Part shown: piece after piece, positions 25,883 through 42,411 of the stretch
Position numbering within the stretch: position 1 is the stretch's first letter
Layout of the letters: each line of letters opens with the position of its first letter
Assembly (NCBI GenBank): GCA_038087015.1
Contig: JASBNA010000003.1
Location: 1,178,001-1,242,000 of the forward strand
Source of the DNA: Cerrena zonata
Lineage: Eukaryota; Basidiomycota; Agaricomycetes; Polyporales; Cerrenaceae
Direction of reading: 5' to 3'
DNA: 64,000 nucleotides
Made by a program: the position numbers and the translations under genes
The notes under the pieces: model-generated
The model's database searches: none
What the model was told of the DNA's origin: nothing
The model's input: the letters and a program-made list of their open reading frames with translations, nothing else

Positions 25883-26401
25883 TCAATGGCCCCTTCTCGC
25901 TACCTCCAGACATTCTTGTTCCAATCCTTTAATCCAAATTACTTCCACTCCAGCTGCCTGCAATTTCTGAGCGCCTTCGCATTTGACAAAATCATCAGGT
26001 TCTCCGACACCTATGAAGCATCGACGATTTCTGGCTGCGATTACAGCGTCAGCGCATGGAGCCAACCCTGATGTCCTGACAGAGCAAGGTTCCATGGTTG
26101 TGTAAATGTTGGCAGATGAGAGTACATCCTCGATGGATGATGTTGGGGCAAGGGAGGGAATTAGGGTCTGGAGTTGTTCTTTCGTCAGGGCCCGAGCCTT
26201 CGCCAGAGCATTTGCCTCCGCGTGTGTGTTCCCTGGGAGTTCTCTGGAGTAACCTGTGGCAAGCACGACGGGTGTAGCATCTGGGCCGGGAACGGTCAAG
26301 ACACAACCGACACAGAAAGCTGTCGGGGTGGGGATGCACTTCTTTGCCTCGTCAATTGCAAGACGAATGAATTGTATATGTTCGTTGTCATTTGTATCCA
26401 T
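25883..26401 (-). CDS. RibD-like/CMP-type zinc deaminase
   Basis: Single-exon gene of 172 residues from ATG 26401. The frame is open upstream, but without an earlier ATG. The zinc-deaminase motifs are complete: NTHAEANAL (His ligand and catalytic Glu) and TMEPCSVRTSGLAPC (two Cys ligands). The following IGVGEPDDFVKCEGAQKLQAAGV resembles the RibD-type deaminases that act on pyrimidine intermediates of riboflavin synthesis, such as fungal DRAP deaminase. A general cytidine or deoxycytidylate deaminase is the alternative. It ends 111 bp from the NRPS stop, in convergent orientation. It starts 178 bp from the divergent SPT6 start. I see no iron-type GATA box in that gap, so co-regulation with the siderophore genes is not supported. 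Confidence 0.8.
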   Translation of the reverse strand: MDTNDNEHIQFIRLAIDEAKKCIPTPTAFCVGCVLTVPGPDATPVVLATGYSRELPGNTHAEANALAKARALTKEQLQTLIPSLAPTSSIEDVLSSANIYTTMEPCSVRTSGLAPCADAVIAARNRRCFIGVGEPDDFVKCEGAQKLQAAGVEVIWIKGLEQECLEVARRGH

Positions 26402-26579
26402 AGTTAGAATTTGAAGTGAGAGTCGATAATCAATTTCACTAGCACTATGCCAAAGCGCTTCAGTGTGACAATGTGACGGGTTAAGATAGCGTGACACGGA
26501 CTCCTTGAGGGTCGTCGAGCGCCTTGTGGTGAACCTTGCTTAGCAGGGTTGTCCTGTATTGTTTCTTCCATCCCCCATC

Positions 26580-29500
26580 ATGTCTTCGCCTCCAGGAGAT
26601 CCTGTATCAATCACCCACCCAGAGCCGCAAGATGATCCCATGCAGGGGTCAGGCCACGAAGATGAAGAGGGCGAGGGCGACGAGGTTGGCCCCGCCGTCT
26701 CAGACGATAGTTCTGAAGAACCCGAGGAAGATGAGGAAGAGGAACGTCGGATAAGAGAGGGATTTATTGTAGACGAAGACGAAGAAGATGAGGCGTCTGA
26801 CGCGGAGGCGGAGCGTCGGAGACGTCGCAAAAGGCGAAAACGCCGTCATCGCGGTATGTTGTGCATTAATAGCTCTTGAATGTATCTAAATTATCGTGGC
26901 AGAGCGTGAGGAAGAGGAAGGGCTCGAAGAAGATGACTTAGAGCTCCTCGAAGAAAACACTGGTGCATCCTTTTCTAGAAACCGCCTCACTAGGATTCGA
27001 CGTGCTCGTGATGAATCCCCTCCCGCCGCTAGCTCTTCACGGCGTAAGGCCGTTGTTGAGTCGTCAGACGATGACTTGGATGACCTACCACAAATTCGGG
27101 ACATCCATACTATCTGGGACGATGAAAGGGCCGCCGCTCGAGACGACGACGACGATTTGGACGACATGGATAATTTTATTGAGTACGAGGATGAGGAAGA
27201 ACCAGGTGCCGCTATGGATGAGGCAGAACGTGAGGAGCGACGCAGGGAGAGGAGACGACTCGAGAAGGAGCGGAGGCGAGCTATGGGACTCAGGCCAGAG
27301 TTGGCTGGTATCGATGCGAGGTATGTTTCGTTGACTGTGTTCAGCTATGTTTCTAATATTGTACTTAGTGCATGGGATGAGATCTACGAAGTCTTCGGTG
27401 ACGGGCACGATTACGACTGGGCACTCGAAGGAGACGACGAACAGACCTACGACGAGGAACAGCTTAAACCTGACATGAAATATCAGGATGTGTGTATATC
27501 GCCGTATATTCTTTCCGTATTGATGCTCATTTGTCGCAGGTGTTTGAACCTACTGAAATTCGTGCCCGAATGTTGACAGAGGACGATGACCTCATCCGTG
27601 CTCACGACACTCCAGAACGAATGCAACTCGCAACCTCTTCATTATCATTATCGTCCACTCTCACATTACAGAGCCCACTCACAGAAGCTGACTTAGATGA
27701 TGCATCAATCTGGGTCATTACACGACTCTCAGCACGCAAGGAACGCGACTTCTTTTCTCCAGATGGTCCTTTTCATCGCTTCCTTCCTGACCTTGTCCAA
27801 GCGGTTACCTATGCCCTTCGTTACTTGTTCATCCAAGAATTCGAGGTCCCTTATATTTGGACGCACAAGCGAGACTATATCTCTTACTTTAAACCTGACG
27901 ACCTGAAAACGCGGGTGGAGCTTCTTTCTTTGGAGGATCTCTGGCGTGTATACACGCTTGGTCAAAAGTACCGATCGTTGGTAGAGAGGCGGAAGGCTTT
28001 AGACGCGCTCTATTCTCGATTCGGCATCTCGGACGAGTACTTCGAAACTAACGTCCGGAAACGCGCGGACAGCGTTGAGTTCGTTGCCGATGCAACAGAA
28101 TGGCTAGGTATGAAGTACCGAGACGACAAGAAGAAGCACATTGACTTCCAATTCCACGACGACGAGGAACAGCCAGAGGCCAAAAAGTGGAAGACCCCCA
28201 GTCGAAGCTCTGCATATGAGCTTGCGAAGAAGACCGTGGTTGCCAAGCTTGCTCAGGTACGCGCTGCATGCGCTTTCATTCCGTATTAGTCTCTTACGAT
28301 CACCTCAGGGCTTTGGTATCGCGCCCCATGAAGTTGTCGAGAACGTCCTCAAAGGTTACTTTGTACACACAGTAGAGGATCGAGAACTTGATCCCACAAC
28401 ATTCGCGGAACAGTATGCGGATCCTGATCCTACCAAAGCCCTCTCCTCAGAGGAGCTCCTTCGTCGTGCTCGAATGATTTATGCTACTGAACTTGGCAAG
28501 GATCCTATCCTTCGAGAGGAAATCCGCAAAGTTTTCAAGGAAAATGCTGTGGTGTCTGTACTTCCGACTGATCGTGGTCTTAACAAGATCACTGATCACG
28601 ATCCTTACTTCGTAAGAATTAAATGCCTTTGTCTGGTGTTCTATCTCCTGACACATCTACGCTCAGAACTTCAAATACCTCAACAACAAGCGTATCTTGG
28701 ATATGAGGCAATCTACCCAGTTCTTAAGTATCCTTGTCGCCGAGTCTGAACATCTAGTCACCGTGTCTGTCCACCTTCCTCCGGATGCTAAAGCTGCTTT
28801 TGAGCGTAGACTCTCCAATGCCTTCACCTCAGAGCAGTACGGTGAGACCGCCCAAGCATGGAATGGGGAACGTCTTAGGGTCATCCAGGAGACCATTGAT
28901 CAGTACCTCATCCCTACTGGTGTGAAATGGGTTCGTGAGTGGCTCCGAGAAGAAGAAGAAGAGTACTACTGCAAACAATGCGCTTCAACCCTTCGTGATG
29001 TAAGTTGCAAAATACATATTCTCAATAAAAGTGTTGCTCATTTCCTATAGCGTGTGGATGTTACACCGTACTGCACTCCAGACATGCAACTCGGCGAGAC
29101 CCCTTCAGTTGTAGCTGTGTCTTGGGGTGAAGGTAACCCCCAGAAAGATGTTATTGCCGTCGTATACATGGATGAGGCTGGCCGTCTTCGCGAACACACC
29201 AAGCTGGACAATCTACACGACTCTGATAGTAAGGATGAATTCATTGACCTGCTACGAAGGCGGCGACCGCATGTCATCGTTGTTGGTGGTTTCTCAATTG
29301 CAACCGCAACTTTGAGCAAGCGTATCAAGGAGATTATTAGCCCTCCTGCCGCGGAACCTGCCAATGCATGGGATGCGCCTGCGCCTGTCCCTGCTAATCA
29401 AGAATCATTCGACATCCCAGTGATCTACATGTATGATGAGGTTGCGAGATTGTACCAGAACAGTAAGCGGGCAGAGGAAGAGTTTAGCGCCCTTTCCTCC

Positions 29501-31792
29501 GTTGCGAAGTACTGTGTTGGTTTGGCTCGGTATACTCAGAGTCCTCTGAACGAGTATGCTGCGTTACGTGGGGATATCTCCTCCATCTCTTTTGTGGAGG
29601 GTATTCATCATCCGGTTCGTTTGTGTTTTCCTTTCGTTTTCTGGCACATTCATTTATCGGTTTTATATAGATCCCAGTCGATAAGATGTTGACTGCTCTT
29701 GAGAGGGTTCTGGTTGATGTCACGAACAAGGTTGGAGTGGATATTAACCGTGCGGTTACGGACTCGTACTACCAATTGCTGTTACCTTTCGTCTGTGGTC
29801 TTGGACCCCGAAAGGCCCAAGTTTTGATCAAGAAGATCGGTCAAATTGTGAGTCACAGTTTTTGCTATACGTCTTCCTGGCCGATTTAACATTCGTGTAG
29901 GGTGGAACTCTCGTTAATCGAGAGCAATTCATCAAGAGCAATCTCCTGACGACGAAGATCTTCCTCAACGCTGCTGGGTTCCTCCGTATTATGCACAACA
30001 CAGACCATATCAAGTCCTCGAAGAACCGTCACAACGAGGACGCCGATGCACCCGATCCACTAGATAACACTCGTATCCATCCCGAGGATTATGAGTTGGC
30101 CCGCAAGATGGCCACGGATGCTTTGGAGCTTGATGAAGAAGATGTTCACGATGAACACCCATCGCACGTAGTCGGTCTCATTATGAGTGATACCGAAAAC
30201 GACAAGAAGCTGGACGAGCTCAATTTGGACGACTTTGCTGTCAACATGTACGAGACCAACCATGACAGGAAACGACACACACTTAACGTCATCCGTGCTG
30301 AACTACTCAAACCCTTCGGAGAGAATCGCCAGAGTTTCCCGCTTCCATCGGCATGGGAGGTCCTGAACATGTTAACCGGTGAAACTGAACAGACTCTTCG
30401 TATCGGAAATATCATCACCGTCGTGGTTCTGCGTCCCCCCATAGATGTAGCGATCGTACGATTGGACTCAGGTATCGAGGGTATCATCAATGCTCAGTAT
30501 ATCTCGGACCAACCTAACTTCGATCACGGTAACCTCAGAGGCAAGTCCCTACAAGGTGTCATCATCGATACCAAGCTGGATGCACAAACCGACTCATTCG
30601 CCGTCGAACTGTCTTCCCGGACTTCCGATGTGAACGCGGGTGATAGTCAGTTCCGTCAAGTCAAACACGACGATGCGTGGAATCATACACAGTTTGAACG
30701 CGACAAGGAGATGCAGTCTAGGAAGAGGCGAGCGGAGACCGAGAAGACACGACGGGTTATCAAACATCCCAACTTCCACAACTTCAATGCTGGTCAGGCG
30801 GAAACTTACCTTGACCGACAACAGCCTGGTGATGTCGTTATTCGACCTTCGTCGAAAGGCGCGAATCATCTTGCCGTTACTTGGAAAGTTGACGATAAGC
30901 TATATCAACACATCGATGTTGTCGAACATGGAGTGGATCCGTCTGGGCAGAATGTCGGGACGAAGCTTATTGTGGATAACACACATCAGTTCTCCGATCT
31001 CGATGAGTTGATTGTCAATCACGTACAAGCCATGGCTCGTAAGGTCGAGGAGTTGAAGGCGCACGAAAAGTACAAGCAAGGTTCAGAAGACGAGCTTCGT
31101 AAGTCATCACCAAGTTCACCTTTGTCGACACAGCTCACAATACGTAACATTATAGATCTCTTCTTGAAAAACTTCGTTGCCGCTAACCCTGCCAAGAGTG
31201 CCTATGGCTTTACGCTGAACAGAAAACGTCCTGGGCATTTCAACCTTTGCTTCCTCGCGAACAAGAACTCCACCGTACAGACCTGGGTAAGCTATACATC
31301 CTGCGGTACATAATACTTAGTATATTGACTATTCTTGTTCAGCCGGTCCGTGTTACACCAGAAGCATATTACCTTTTCGAGACACCAGCAGCCGGTGTTC
31401 CCGAATTGTGTGACGCTTTCAAAGTCAGACATCTACACGAATCTCAGAACCTTGGTGGAGGTGGACTTGGAGGCAAGACACCCTATGCCGCTCGCACTCC
31501 TGCCCGAACGCCAGCTGCAGGACATGCGACACCAGGACGAATGTCTGTTCGGCATGTTGGTAGGACGCCAAATCCCTATGGTGGTGGTGCGACACCATTT
31601 GGCACTCAACCTCCACCGTCCACCAACATGCCCCCACCACCTACACCTGCATATGCAGGATATCAGACACCCAGTAGCTTCAACTCCCGGCCACCTGGGG
31701 GCGCACCTGGAGGGATGAATCCTGCACGAGCGGCTATGATTCAACAAAGTGGTGGATGGAGTACCGGTGATCGACCAGGCGGTGGATGGTAA
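26580..31792 (+). CDS. SPT6: Transcription elongation factor SPT6
   Basis: Histone chaperone that travels with elongating RNA polymerase II. Eleven exons: 26580-26853, 26903-27320, 27369-27489, 27540-28256, 28309-28611, 28667-28999, 29051-29614, 29671-29847, 29901-31098, 31156-31286 and 31343-31792. Total 4686 nt, 1561 residues, no frame break. The N-terminus is strongly acidic with lysine/arginine blocks (about residues 1-230), as in all Spt6. The YqgF-like fold begins near residue 742 ([20 protein letters not shown]). A helix-hairpin-helix lies near 953 ([16 protein letters not shown]) and the S1 domain near 1135 ([24 protein letters not shown]). The tandem SH2 region starts near 1255 ([20 protein letters not shown]). 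The C-terminal tail is Gly/Pro/Thr-rich with repeated TP dipeptides ([15 protein letters not shown]). Length agrees with fungal orthologues. Confidence 0.96.
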
Positions 31793-32035
31793 TGGGATTC
31801 TTCTTTTGTTTATACTGCATTATACGTTCGATTTGTTTCTCTCTGTCCCTGCATTATCCTATCGCACATGTATTGTACTGGTCATCTCCCATTTGCTTTA
31901 TATTCAAAAGTATATGTACATGTTCTGCAACCCTAAATGGTGACGTCATGCGGTATGTGACACGCCTCCCGCGTCAGTCTTACACCGCTTGACGGCTCTG
32001 TCCAACAATATTCATACAATTAACTCCTGACCATC

Positions 32036-32844
32036 ATGTCGAACGAAATCGAGCTAGACAATCTTTCTCAAAAAGATGAGGTACAACAAACGAGTGACAC
32101 TTCGTCAAGCGGTCCTGATATTACCAACAACGCAGATGACCAGACTGTCACTATATGGGCGTACACCGCGACAGCATTGTGCGTTTACTGGAAGTTCTAG
32201 TAAAGTAGTTCTAACAATGTATACGCCTTGGACAACTATAGATTGACCGCATTGGCGGTTCCTATGATTCTCTTCCCCAGAGTCCTGCTCTTCGTCTCTG
32301 AAAGTGCAGGGCAAACTCGGGATACTCTCACGCCGCTAGAATCGTACCTTTGCTTGAATGGTGGAATATTGCTATTGACATTCGCCTTGGCCTTACTTTT
32401 CAATGTGAGGAAACAATTGATATGTCCTTACACCCAGATTCTGATCTTGTTTATAGATACCATCTAATAGGTCAATCGTCGAAATGCAAATACGGCTCGA
32501 AGGGCCTCAAGGACACCCGTTGCTTGTTCCGCTAACGGTGTCTTGTTCCCTTATAGCGTTCCTCTCTTATAATACGAAGTCTATATCTTCGTTGCCTTTC
32601 CTCGTGTTCCTCGGTGCAGCCACTATCGGTCTATGGGGCTGGTGGACGGTAAGTTATCTTAGCCCATGAACGTTGTACATCATCTGAAGTGTGCCATCAT
32701 TAGGTATTATTCGCCGGGTCGTCCTATCGGTCTAGAAAAACAGGTGCAGACAAGCGGACATCCAGTTTCCTGTTCGGAAACAGGTCTGCTGCATCAGCGT
32801 TGAAGAAACAATGGAAGAAAGGGCAGCGTACGAAGGATCTGTAG
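32036..32844 (+). CDS. Small multi-pass membrane protein of unknown function
   Basis: Four exons, 32036-32178, 32242-32404, 32457-32648 and 32704-32844, join to 639 nt and 212 residues. I do not recognise the family. The N-terminus (about 40 residues) is polar and acidic with many Ser and Thr. Hydrophobic segments follow: about 43-66 (ALLTALAVPMILFPRVLLF), about 85-103 (LCLNGGILLLTFALALLF), about 122-138 (LVPLTVSCSLIAFL) and about 145-165 (LPFLVFLGAATIGLWGWW). The tail is basic (KKQWKKGQRTKDL) and probably cytosolic. Exon 3 uses the acceptor at 32456; the later acceptor near 32470 would break the frame. It follows SPT6 in tandem and ends 184 bp from the convergent SPT8 stop. Transcription of a real protein is supported by consistent splicing and hydrophobicity. 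Confidence 0.72.
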
Positions 32845-33027
32845 TAGACGCTGTTGCCGAGAATTGTTGTGGTTAAGCTATGGTCTTTGTGTCCAACAGT
32901 CGGTTGATCAGGGACACCAGTTGTTGCCGCACTCATGAGAAACTATGATAAGTATGTCTGTTATACAGCAAATCAAAAATACAGCGAGTAAGGCAAAGAC
33001 GCGACATCACGTCGGATCGGACAGTTA

Positions 33028-35432
33028 TCAATATATGTGCTTTATCTCATGCACAAATATCGTCCTGGTTGATTCTCCGAACCAACCACGGTTGCTACTT
33101 GCACTGACCAAGAATCGTGCGGCAGGATCAACCACTAAAAGAACGGGGTTCAGAAGACGTGACGAAGCCACAATATGCAGTACTTACGCATTTGGGAAAT
33201 GGTACCACCATGATGCCCTGGAATGATCTTGAACTGTACGCCACTCTTCACTTTTCCGGATGCATCAGGCTCCCCGGCTTCAGCAACATTCCAAAGACGG
33301 ATATTATCATGAGATGCACTGGATGGAAAATCATCAATCATTGCAGCTGGAATAAACGAAATAACATCCTACCAAGCGAGATGACGACCATCTGGAAAGG
33401 GACAACACACGACACAACACCTGAACTGGCTGGGTTACGGAGAGTTTTTAGAATACGTGGAATTCCGGATGAAGCAGTACCAAGCTGCCGAACATCATAT
33501 ATATCCACTGTTTCATTACGCCTTCCTGCATAAATCTGTCCGCCATCTGCTGACCAACAAGCCTAAAATATCGTAAATTAAGGTTCTTGTAGAATATTCA
33601 CGTTATAACTAAATACTCACCGACACACACCAGGGAGGTGTCTTCTCGCTCATCCACAATCTCCCAACACCTCTACCAGGTGTATTCACTCGTCTATCCC
33701 AGAGAACAATTTGTCCGTCAATAGAAGCAATCATCACCACATCAGGGGAGTACGTTGTGTAGGACATCGCGTCAAGAACTGGCGGGGCATTTTTAGGTGC
33801 AAGCGCAGGAGGTCCCCTCGGCGGTTGGAACATTTGCGACGGTGGTTGTGGTTGTGACGGTTGGCTTGGATAGCTGCCTTGTGTTGCGGATTGTGGGGGC
33901 TGGGAACCATTGTCGGTTTCTCCCTCACCATCAGCGTCAGGTTCGTCATCGAAGAGAGGGTCGAACGACGCGTCAGACTTAGCGTCATCGTCTTTGGCTT
34001 GTCCTGCTGTTACGACTGGAACACCTTGGGTTTCCGAAAAGTTCAATTGATGGACGGGAGAAAGGCCAGCATTGCCCATCTCGTCTGATTCGACTTTTTG
34101 CATTGGAACAAGATTATCTGGTAGGTCATAGGATTCATCGACATGTCTTGGAGGGTTGACATTTTGAGCTGCCTGCTGTTGATCCATCCAATTTTGTTGT
34201 CCTAGGAAATGGGGAGCAGCAACAGGTTTAACAGCAATGGAAGTGAGCTGTGAGGCGTGGGATTTGAAATTCCTCACAGGTTGTCCAGTATTGAGATCCC
34301 AAAGCTAGGATATTGTCAAACATTTTCGTACGAACTAGCGAACTAGTGAACCTACATAGGCTTCGCTATCCCAGCCGGCGCTGTAAAACCCCTTCTCGTC
34401 GTGTGCCATAGCCATAGATGAAACAGGGCCACGGTGGCCTGGCATAACATAACATAGGCGACCGGGTTCGTGCCGCACGGTGTAGAGATTAATGTTCCCT
34501 CGCTGGTAAGACGTTAATGAAATTTATAGCATTGGGGCAAAATAGGTACTCACGTTCGAACCAGACAGAGCCCATAACGCGTCTGACTGCATAAGAAGGC
34601 TATAAGGAGGACAGAGCTCGGTGTCTTCGGCAGGGCCAACTTGAGGGTAGTCTGTTGGGTTCTCCCACCAGCACCTGAGTTGAGCTGCTTTCATGAGACC
34701 TTCCATGACACCACAATGGTGCCGCTGAGGTGCCTGTTAGGAAAATCTTGCCGTTGACCCCAGTGAAGATATCGTAGTTTCGAATATAGCCATCATCCGA
34801 GCCAGTAATTAGATGGGTCATGCATGCTGAGGCAGCAAGAGAATGGGTAGGAACAGGATGAGGGATAGCGCATATGGCCTCTACTGTATAAGACTTTGGA
34901 AAGTGTAAGTTCGCCAGTAGGCCAGTTCTGCGCTGTTGTGCGGGTGAGAGGGACCGCCTCTCTGAGACAGGAGTCGAAGCTGTGGTCATTGTCAGAGTGC
35001 ATAAAACATAGGGCAAATCACAAGCGTACCTTTGACCGAAGGTGTCTGTGATGCTTGTCTACTATGACTTTGACTTTGGCCGTGTTGCATGGATGACTGG
35101 GTCATTGACATATTATCCATTGAGGAATGCCCATGGTGTGGCTGAAGCATAGACTCGATGTCATCATCTCCAGAAGCATCATCTGAGTCCTCTGTGTCTG
35201 AGTCCTAGCAAAAGAATAAGGTATCCAGGAGTTAAACATATCAGAACCGAACCCACTAGAGAAAAGATGAACACACATCATCCCCCTCAGTTGCCTCATC
35301 TGCAGCAGCTTGCATTTCGCCTTCGAGGGCATCCAGGATATCGTCCTCTAGGTCATCGTCCCCCTCTGTTTGAGCATCTGCATCAAAGTCAAGGTCGTCG
35401 AGAACATCTTCCTCAGAGTCGCTGGGTGCCAT
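33028..35432 (-). CDS. SPT8: SAGA complex subunit SPT8 (WD40 propeller); one apparent frameshift
   Basis: Fungal SAGA subunit that contacts TBP. Start ATG 35432 (MAPSDSEEDVLDDLDFDAD), stop 33028, several short introns. The N-terminus is acidic (DDLEDDILDALEGEM, then DSEDTDSEDSDD-like runs). WD40 blades follow: THLITGSDDGYIRNYDIFTG, MAMAHDEKGFYSAGWDSEAY, VMIASIDGQIVLWDRRV, and the last blade with ASHDNIRLWNV. A long acidic, Pro/Gln-rich insert (about 34150-33800) interrupts the propeller, as is usual in fungal Spt8. The final exon ends SSNRGWFGESTRTIFVHEI. Around 34733-34734 the frame shifts after NGKIFLT: one base fewer in a CC doublet would continue into HHCGVMEGLMKAAQLR, the expected blade. 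I read this as a probable consensus error rather than a broken gene. Confidence 0.88.
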
Positions 35433-35547
35433 GAACGCGGAACTATGACATTAGTGTGAAGGAAGTTGTGAAGGTTTAACCGAAACCACGTTGTGGTCAT
35501 GAAGTGGAATGTAAGGCGGCGGCTACTTCTACACACTATCCACGATC

Positions 35548-37692
<2,145 letters not shown>

Positions 37693-38255
37693 GTGATAAT
37701 CCTCCTTGCCTGCTTTTGGTGTAGCAATTTGATTGTATCATATACATATACATACTGCAGTTTTGTTTGTTTTCGGATTCACCTGTATCTTAATTATCTG
37801 TTTTCATTCTGATCCAAATGTGTGGGTGATATACTGCAATGGAATGTATAACCACGAGTTGAAACGTCGAGGCTTCAATCTTGAACTTGAAAGGCCAAAT
37901 TTTCAATCACGTCGGTGTATCACACACGAAAAATAGCAGTAACACCTTTCCTATTCCTGAGATACAGTACACAAAGGAACGACAACCACACGGACCCCGA
38001 ATAGAAGCAAGTAAACGGGTCTGTACACAAAAATACAGCAAACAGAGTAAGTACTATTAGTAGTACGAAAAGCGGAGGAAAGGTCACAACAACGACATCA
38101 TCGATACACTAAGTGAGGGGGTGGGGATAAAGAACGAAAGCCGGGGCAGACGAGGGTAAAGCCAATGATACACAGCGTGGTGGTTGATGCTACACAGGGG
38201 AGGGTTATATCAAAACAACGCGGTCGTAAAGAATGATGGGCGTAAAAGGTCGTGT
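37693..38255. other. Convergent 3' flanks of SRP54 and PAB1
   Basis: These 563 bases separate two convergent stops. AT-rich with tracts such as TTTTGTTTGTTTT just after SRP54, suited to 3' UTRs and poly(A) signals of both genes. The plus-strand frame at 37733-37936 has no recognisable content. No gene called. Confidence 0.5.
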
Positions 38256-40452
<2,197 letters not shown>

Positions 40453-41054
40453 TTTTTTCTAGTTGGGATAGATGTGGTTGGTCGTTACTGCTTTGTGACT
40501 TTTCTGCGACTACGCGATGTTAGTATTGCCACCCACAAAGTATTGGTGTAATTGCACGTACACAGGAGGCTACAAGGTAACTGCTTTTTGTATATGGGTT
40601 TTTTTGGGGAATAGGATTTTTATATATGTGGGCTTTTGACCTAGAAGATTAATGAAGAATATTAAGAATGGATAGAAGGGAGGGATAGAGTTAGTGAGCT
40701 GTCGACGGAAGAGGATGATCAGCGAAACGTACCTTAGATGACGGTTGAGAGAAAACAGGACATGCGTCTGCCGTGAGCTTTATATCTCTCCGTCTCCCGT
40801 AATCTAATCGCCTAGTAGGCGCCCGGAATGGCCAAAGGACAAAGGACGGCCACAGTCCCATTGTCTCTTTTACGCAATTTGTCGCTTCGTCAAAAGGTCA
40901 ATGCGAGCACTAGATTGCATTGTACGATACCGGCTGATGTAGAGACACAGAAATAGCGTTACTTAGTTACGGAAATACATAATTAAGCCACAGTCCGAAT
41001 CGTCAAAAGTACGATACATGCAAAAGACATCCACTAATAAGAGTAAGAGCATTG
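40453..41054 (-). promoter_or_regulatory. PAB1 promoter and 5' leader
   Basis: This gap lies between PAB1 and the SCAMP 3' end, both on the minus strand. The leader ends with seven A residues directly before the ATG, and further short A tracts lie at about 40599-40606. A possible leader intron (donor-like GTACGT near 40558, acceptor CAG near 40508) is visible but unproven. Yeast and animal PABP autoregulate through long A-rich leaders; the tracts here are short, so that role is uncertain. Confidence 0.35.
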
Positions 41055-42411
41055 TCAACCTCGAGTGAAATACGCTTTCGCTCCGTGAGTCGCCAATTCC
41101 GATTTGGCCTGTCAAACAACGAATGTGGTCGTTAGCATCTCGTCAGGGTAGCCAATTGTCTCTAGATGGACTTTACCTTTTCCATAGTATGGCCGGCGGC
41201 TCTGTGGTGGGACCAGATCTGAAGCGAGAACAAGGTGAGAAAAACAAAAGGCAAAAAGAGGGCCTGGTCTTACCTGGCGATAATAGAACGCATTCCCTAG
41301 ACCCTGAAGGGTCCAGCCTATTGTAGCAATAATGCAGAGGATTCCGGCTGCTAGGTGACCTCCGGCGAACGACTTGATCAAGTTGATGAGACCGGCGGAG
41401 CCAGTGCTACGTATTATGTTTCAATATGAGAGTCTAACTCTTGTGAAACGCGTCAACATACCCAGGGATACCAATAATCCTATATTCAGTGTAAGTAAGA
41501 GTTGGTAATGAAATCGTTTCACGGTCACTCACATGTAAATAGAGAAGGCAAGATGCCATCCACCGAAAAAGAAATACAAGTCTAATAATAGTTAGTTATA
41601 TATAGATTATCTCTAACTGAGCATTCTCACAGTAGTATAATGCTTGCTCCTATTGTAGAATGAGTGCGCAGTCCTGAGGAAGAATAATGGTGTCGTACCT
41701 TCATATAGCCATTATATATCGGCCTGTTGCATGGTGAGGATGATGAGGAAGCTCAGCACTGAAGCGACGTACCGATACCAAAGTAGGAATGATAGGGGCA
41801 AAATTACTACAATATATCTGCTCGAAGATATATCACATTCTTCTAGGAGGGTAGCAAATTAACGCACCCAATGCTTGAACCTAAGTCACTTCCACCTCCG
41901 GAAGCACCTGAAATAAGTAGGAAGATACAAGCCACCATGTTGATGAGTAACGCGCCAGCCAGGACAAGCCATAGCTGGTACAAGCGTGTAACAAGGGGTC
42001 TTGAGGCTTCTGGGATTTCGTCTGGAATGGAGTGAAATATGAGAGGGAAAACTAGAGAAGCAGAAGCGCAGCAGTCAGAATGCGCATCGCTATGCAGAGA
42101 CGAAGGGCTAGGAAGACGAACAGAAGGGCCAGTTATTGCGGCCATGTTTGCGAATATGTTCTGATTTTGAAGCTAGTTCTTGTTCTCGTCGTTCGAGGTC
42201 TCGTTCTCTTCGACTGATTTCCTCGAGTCTCGTAGCGTGGTCGACCTGCGCCTGCGCGTTTGGGTTATTGGAAGCATAAGAAGTGGAGGGGTCGTCGAAG
42301 GGATTGGCGTCCAGAGAATGGGTGGAAGCAAAGGGGTTTTCGTTATAGTGACCTGGGGTGTATCAGTGATGTGCGGTGAATTCGGTGAGAGGAAGAGATA
42401 AACATACTCAT
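41055..42411 (-). CDS. Secretory carrier-associated membrane protein (SCAMP)
   Basis: Four-pass membrane protein of post-Golgi and endosomal recycling. Exon 1 carries only ATG plus one base (ATG at 42411), then a 5' intron leads into SHYNENPFASTHSLDANPFDD. The two NPF tripeptides are the EH-domain-binding motifs typical of SCAMPs. A coiled-coil follows (LEEISRRERDLERREQELAS), then HIRKHGRNNWP and the conserved FPLIFHSIPDEIPEASRPLV before the first membrane helix. TM helices include WLVLAGALLINMVACIFLLI and segments around 41830-41300, split by several very small exons. The last exon ends EKAKSELATHGAKAYFTRG. I did not verify the joins of the small middle exons. The family is clear from the NPF, coiled-coil and four-TM order. 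Confidence 0.88.
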
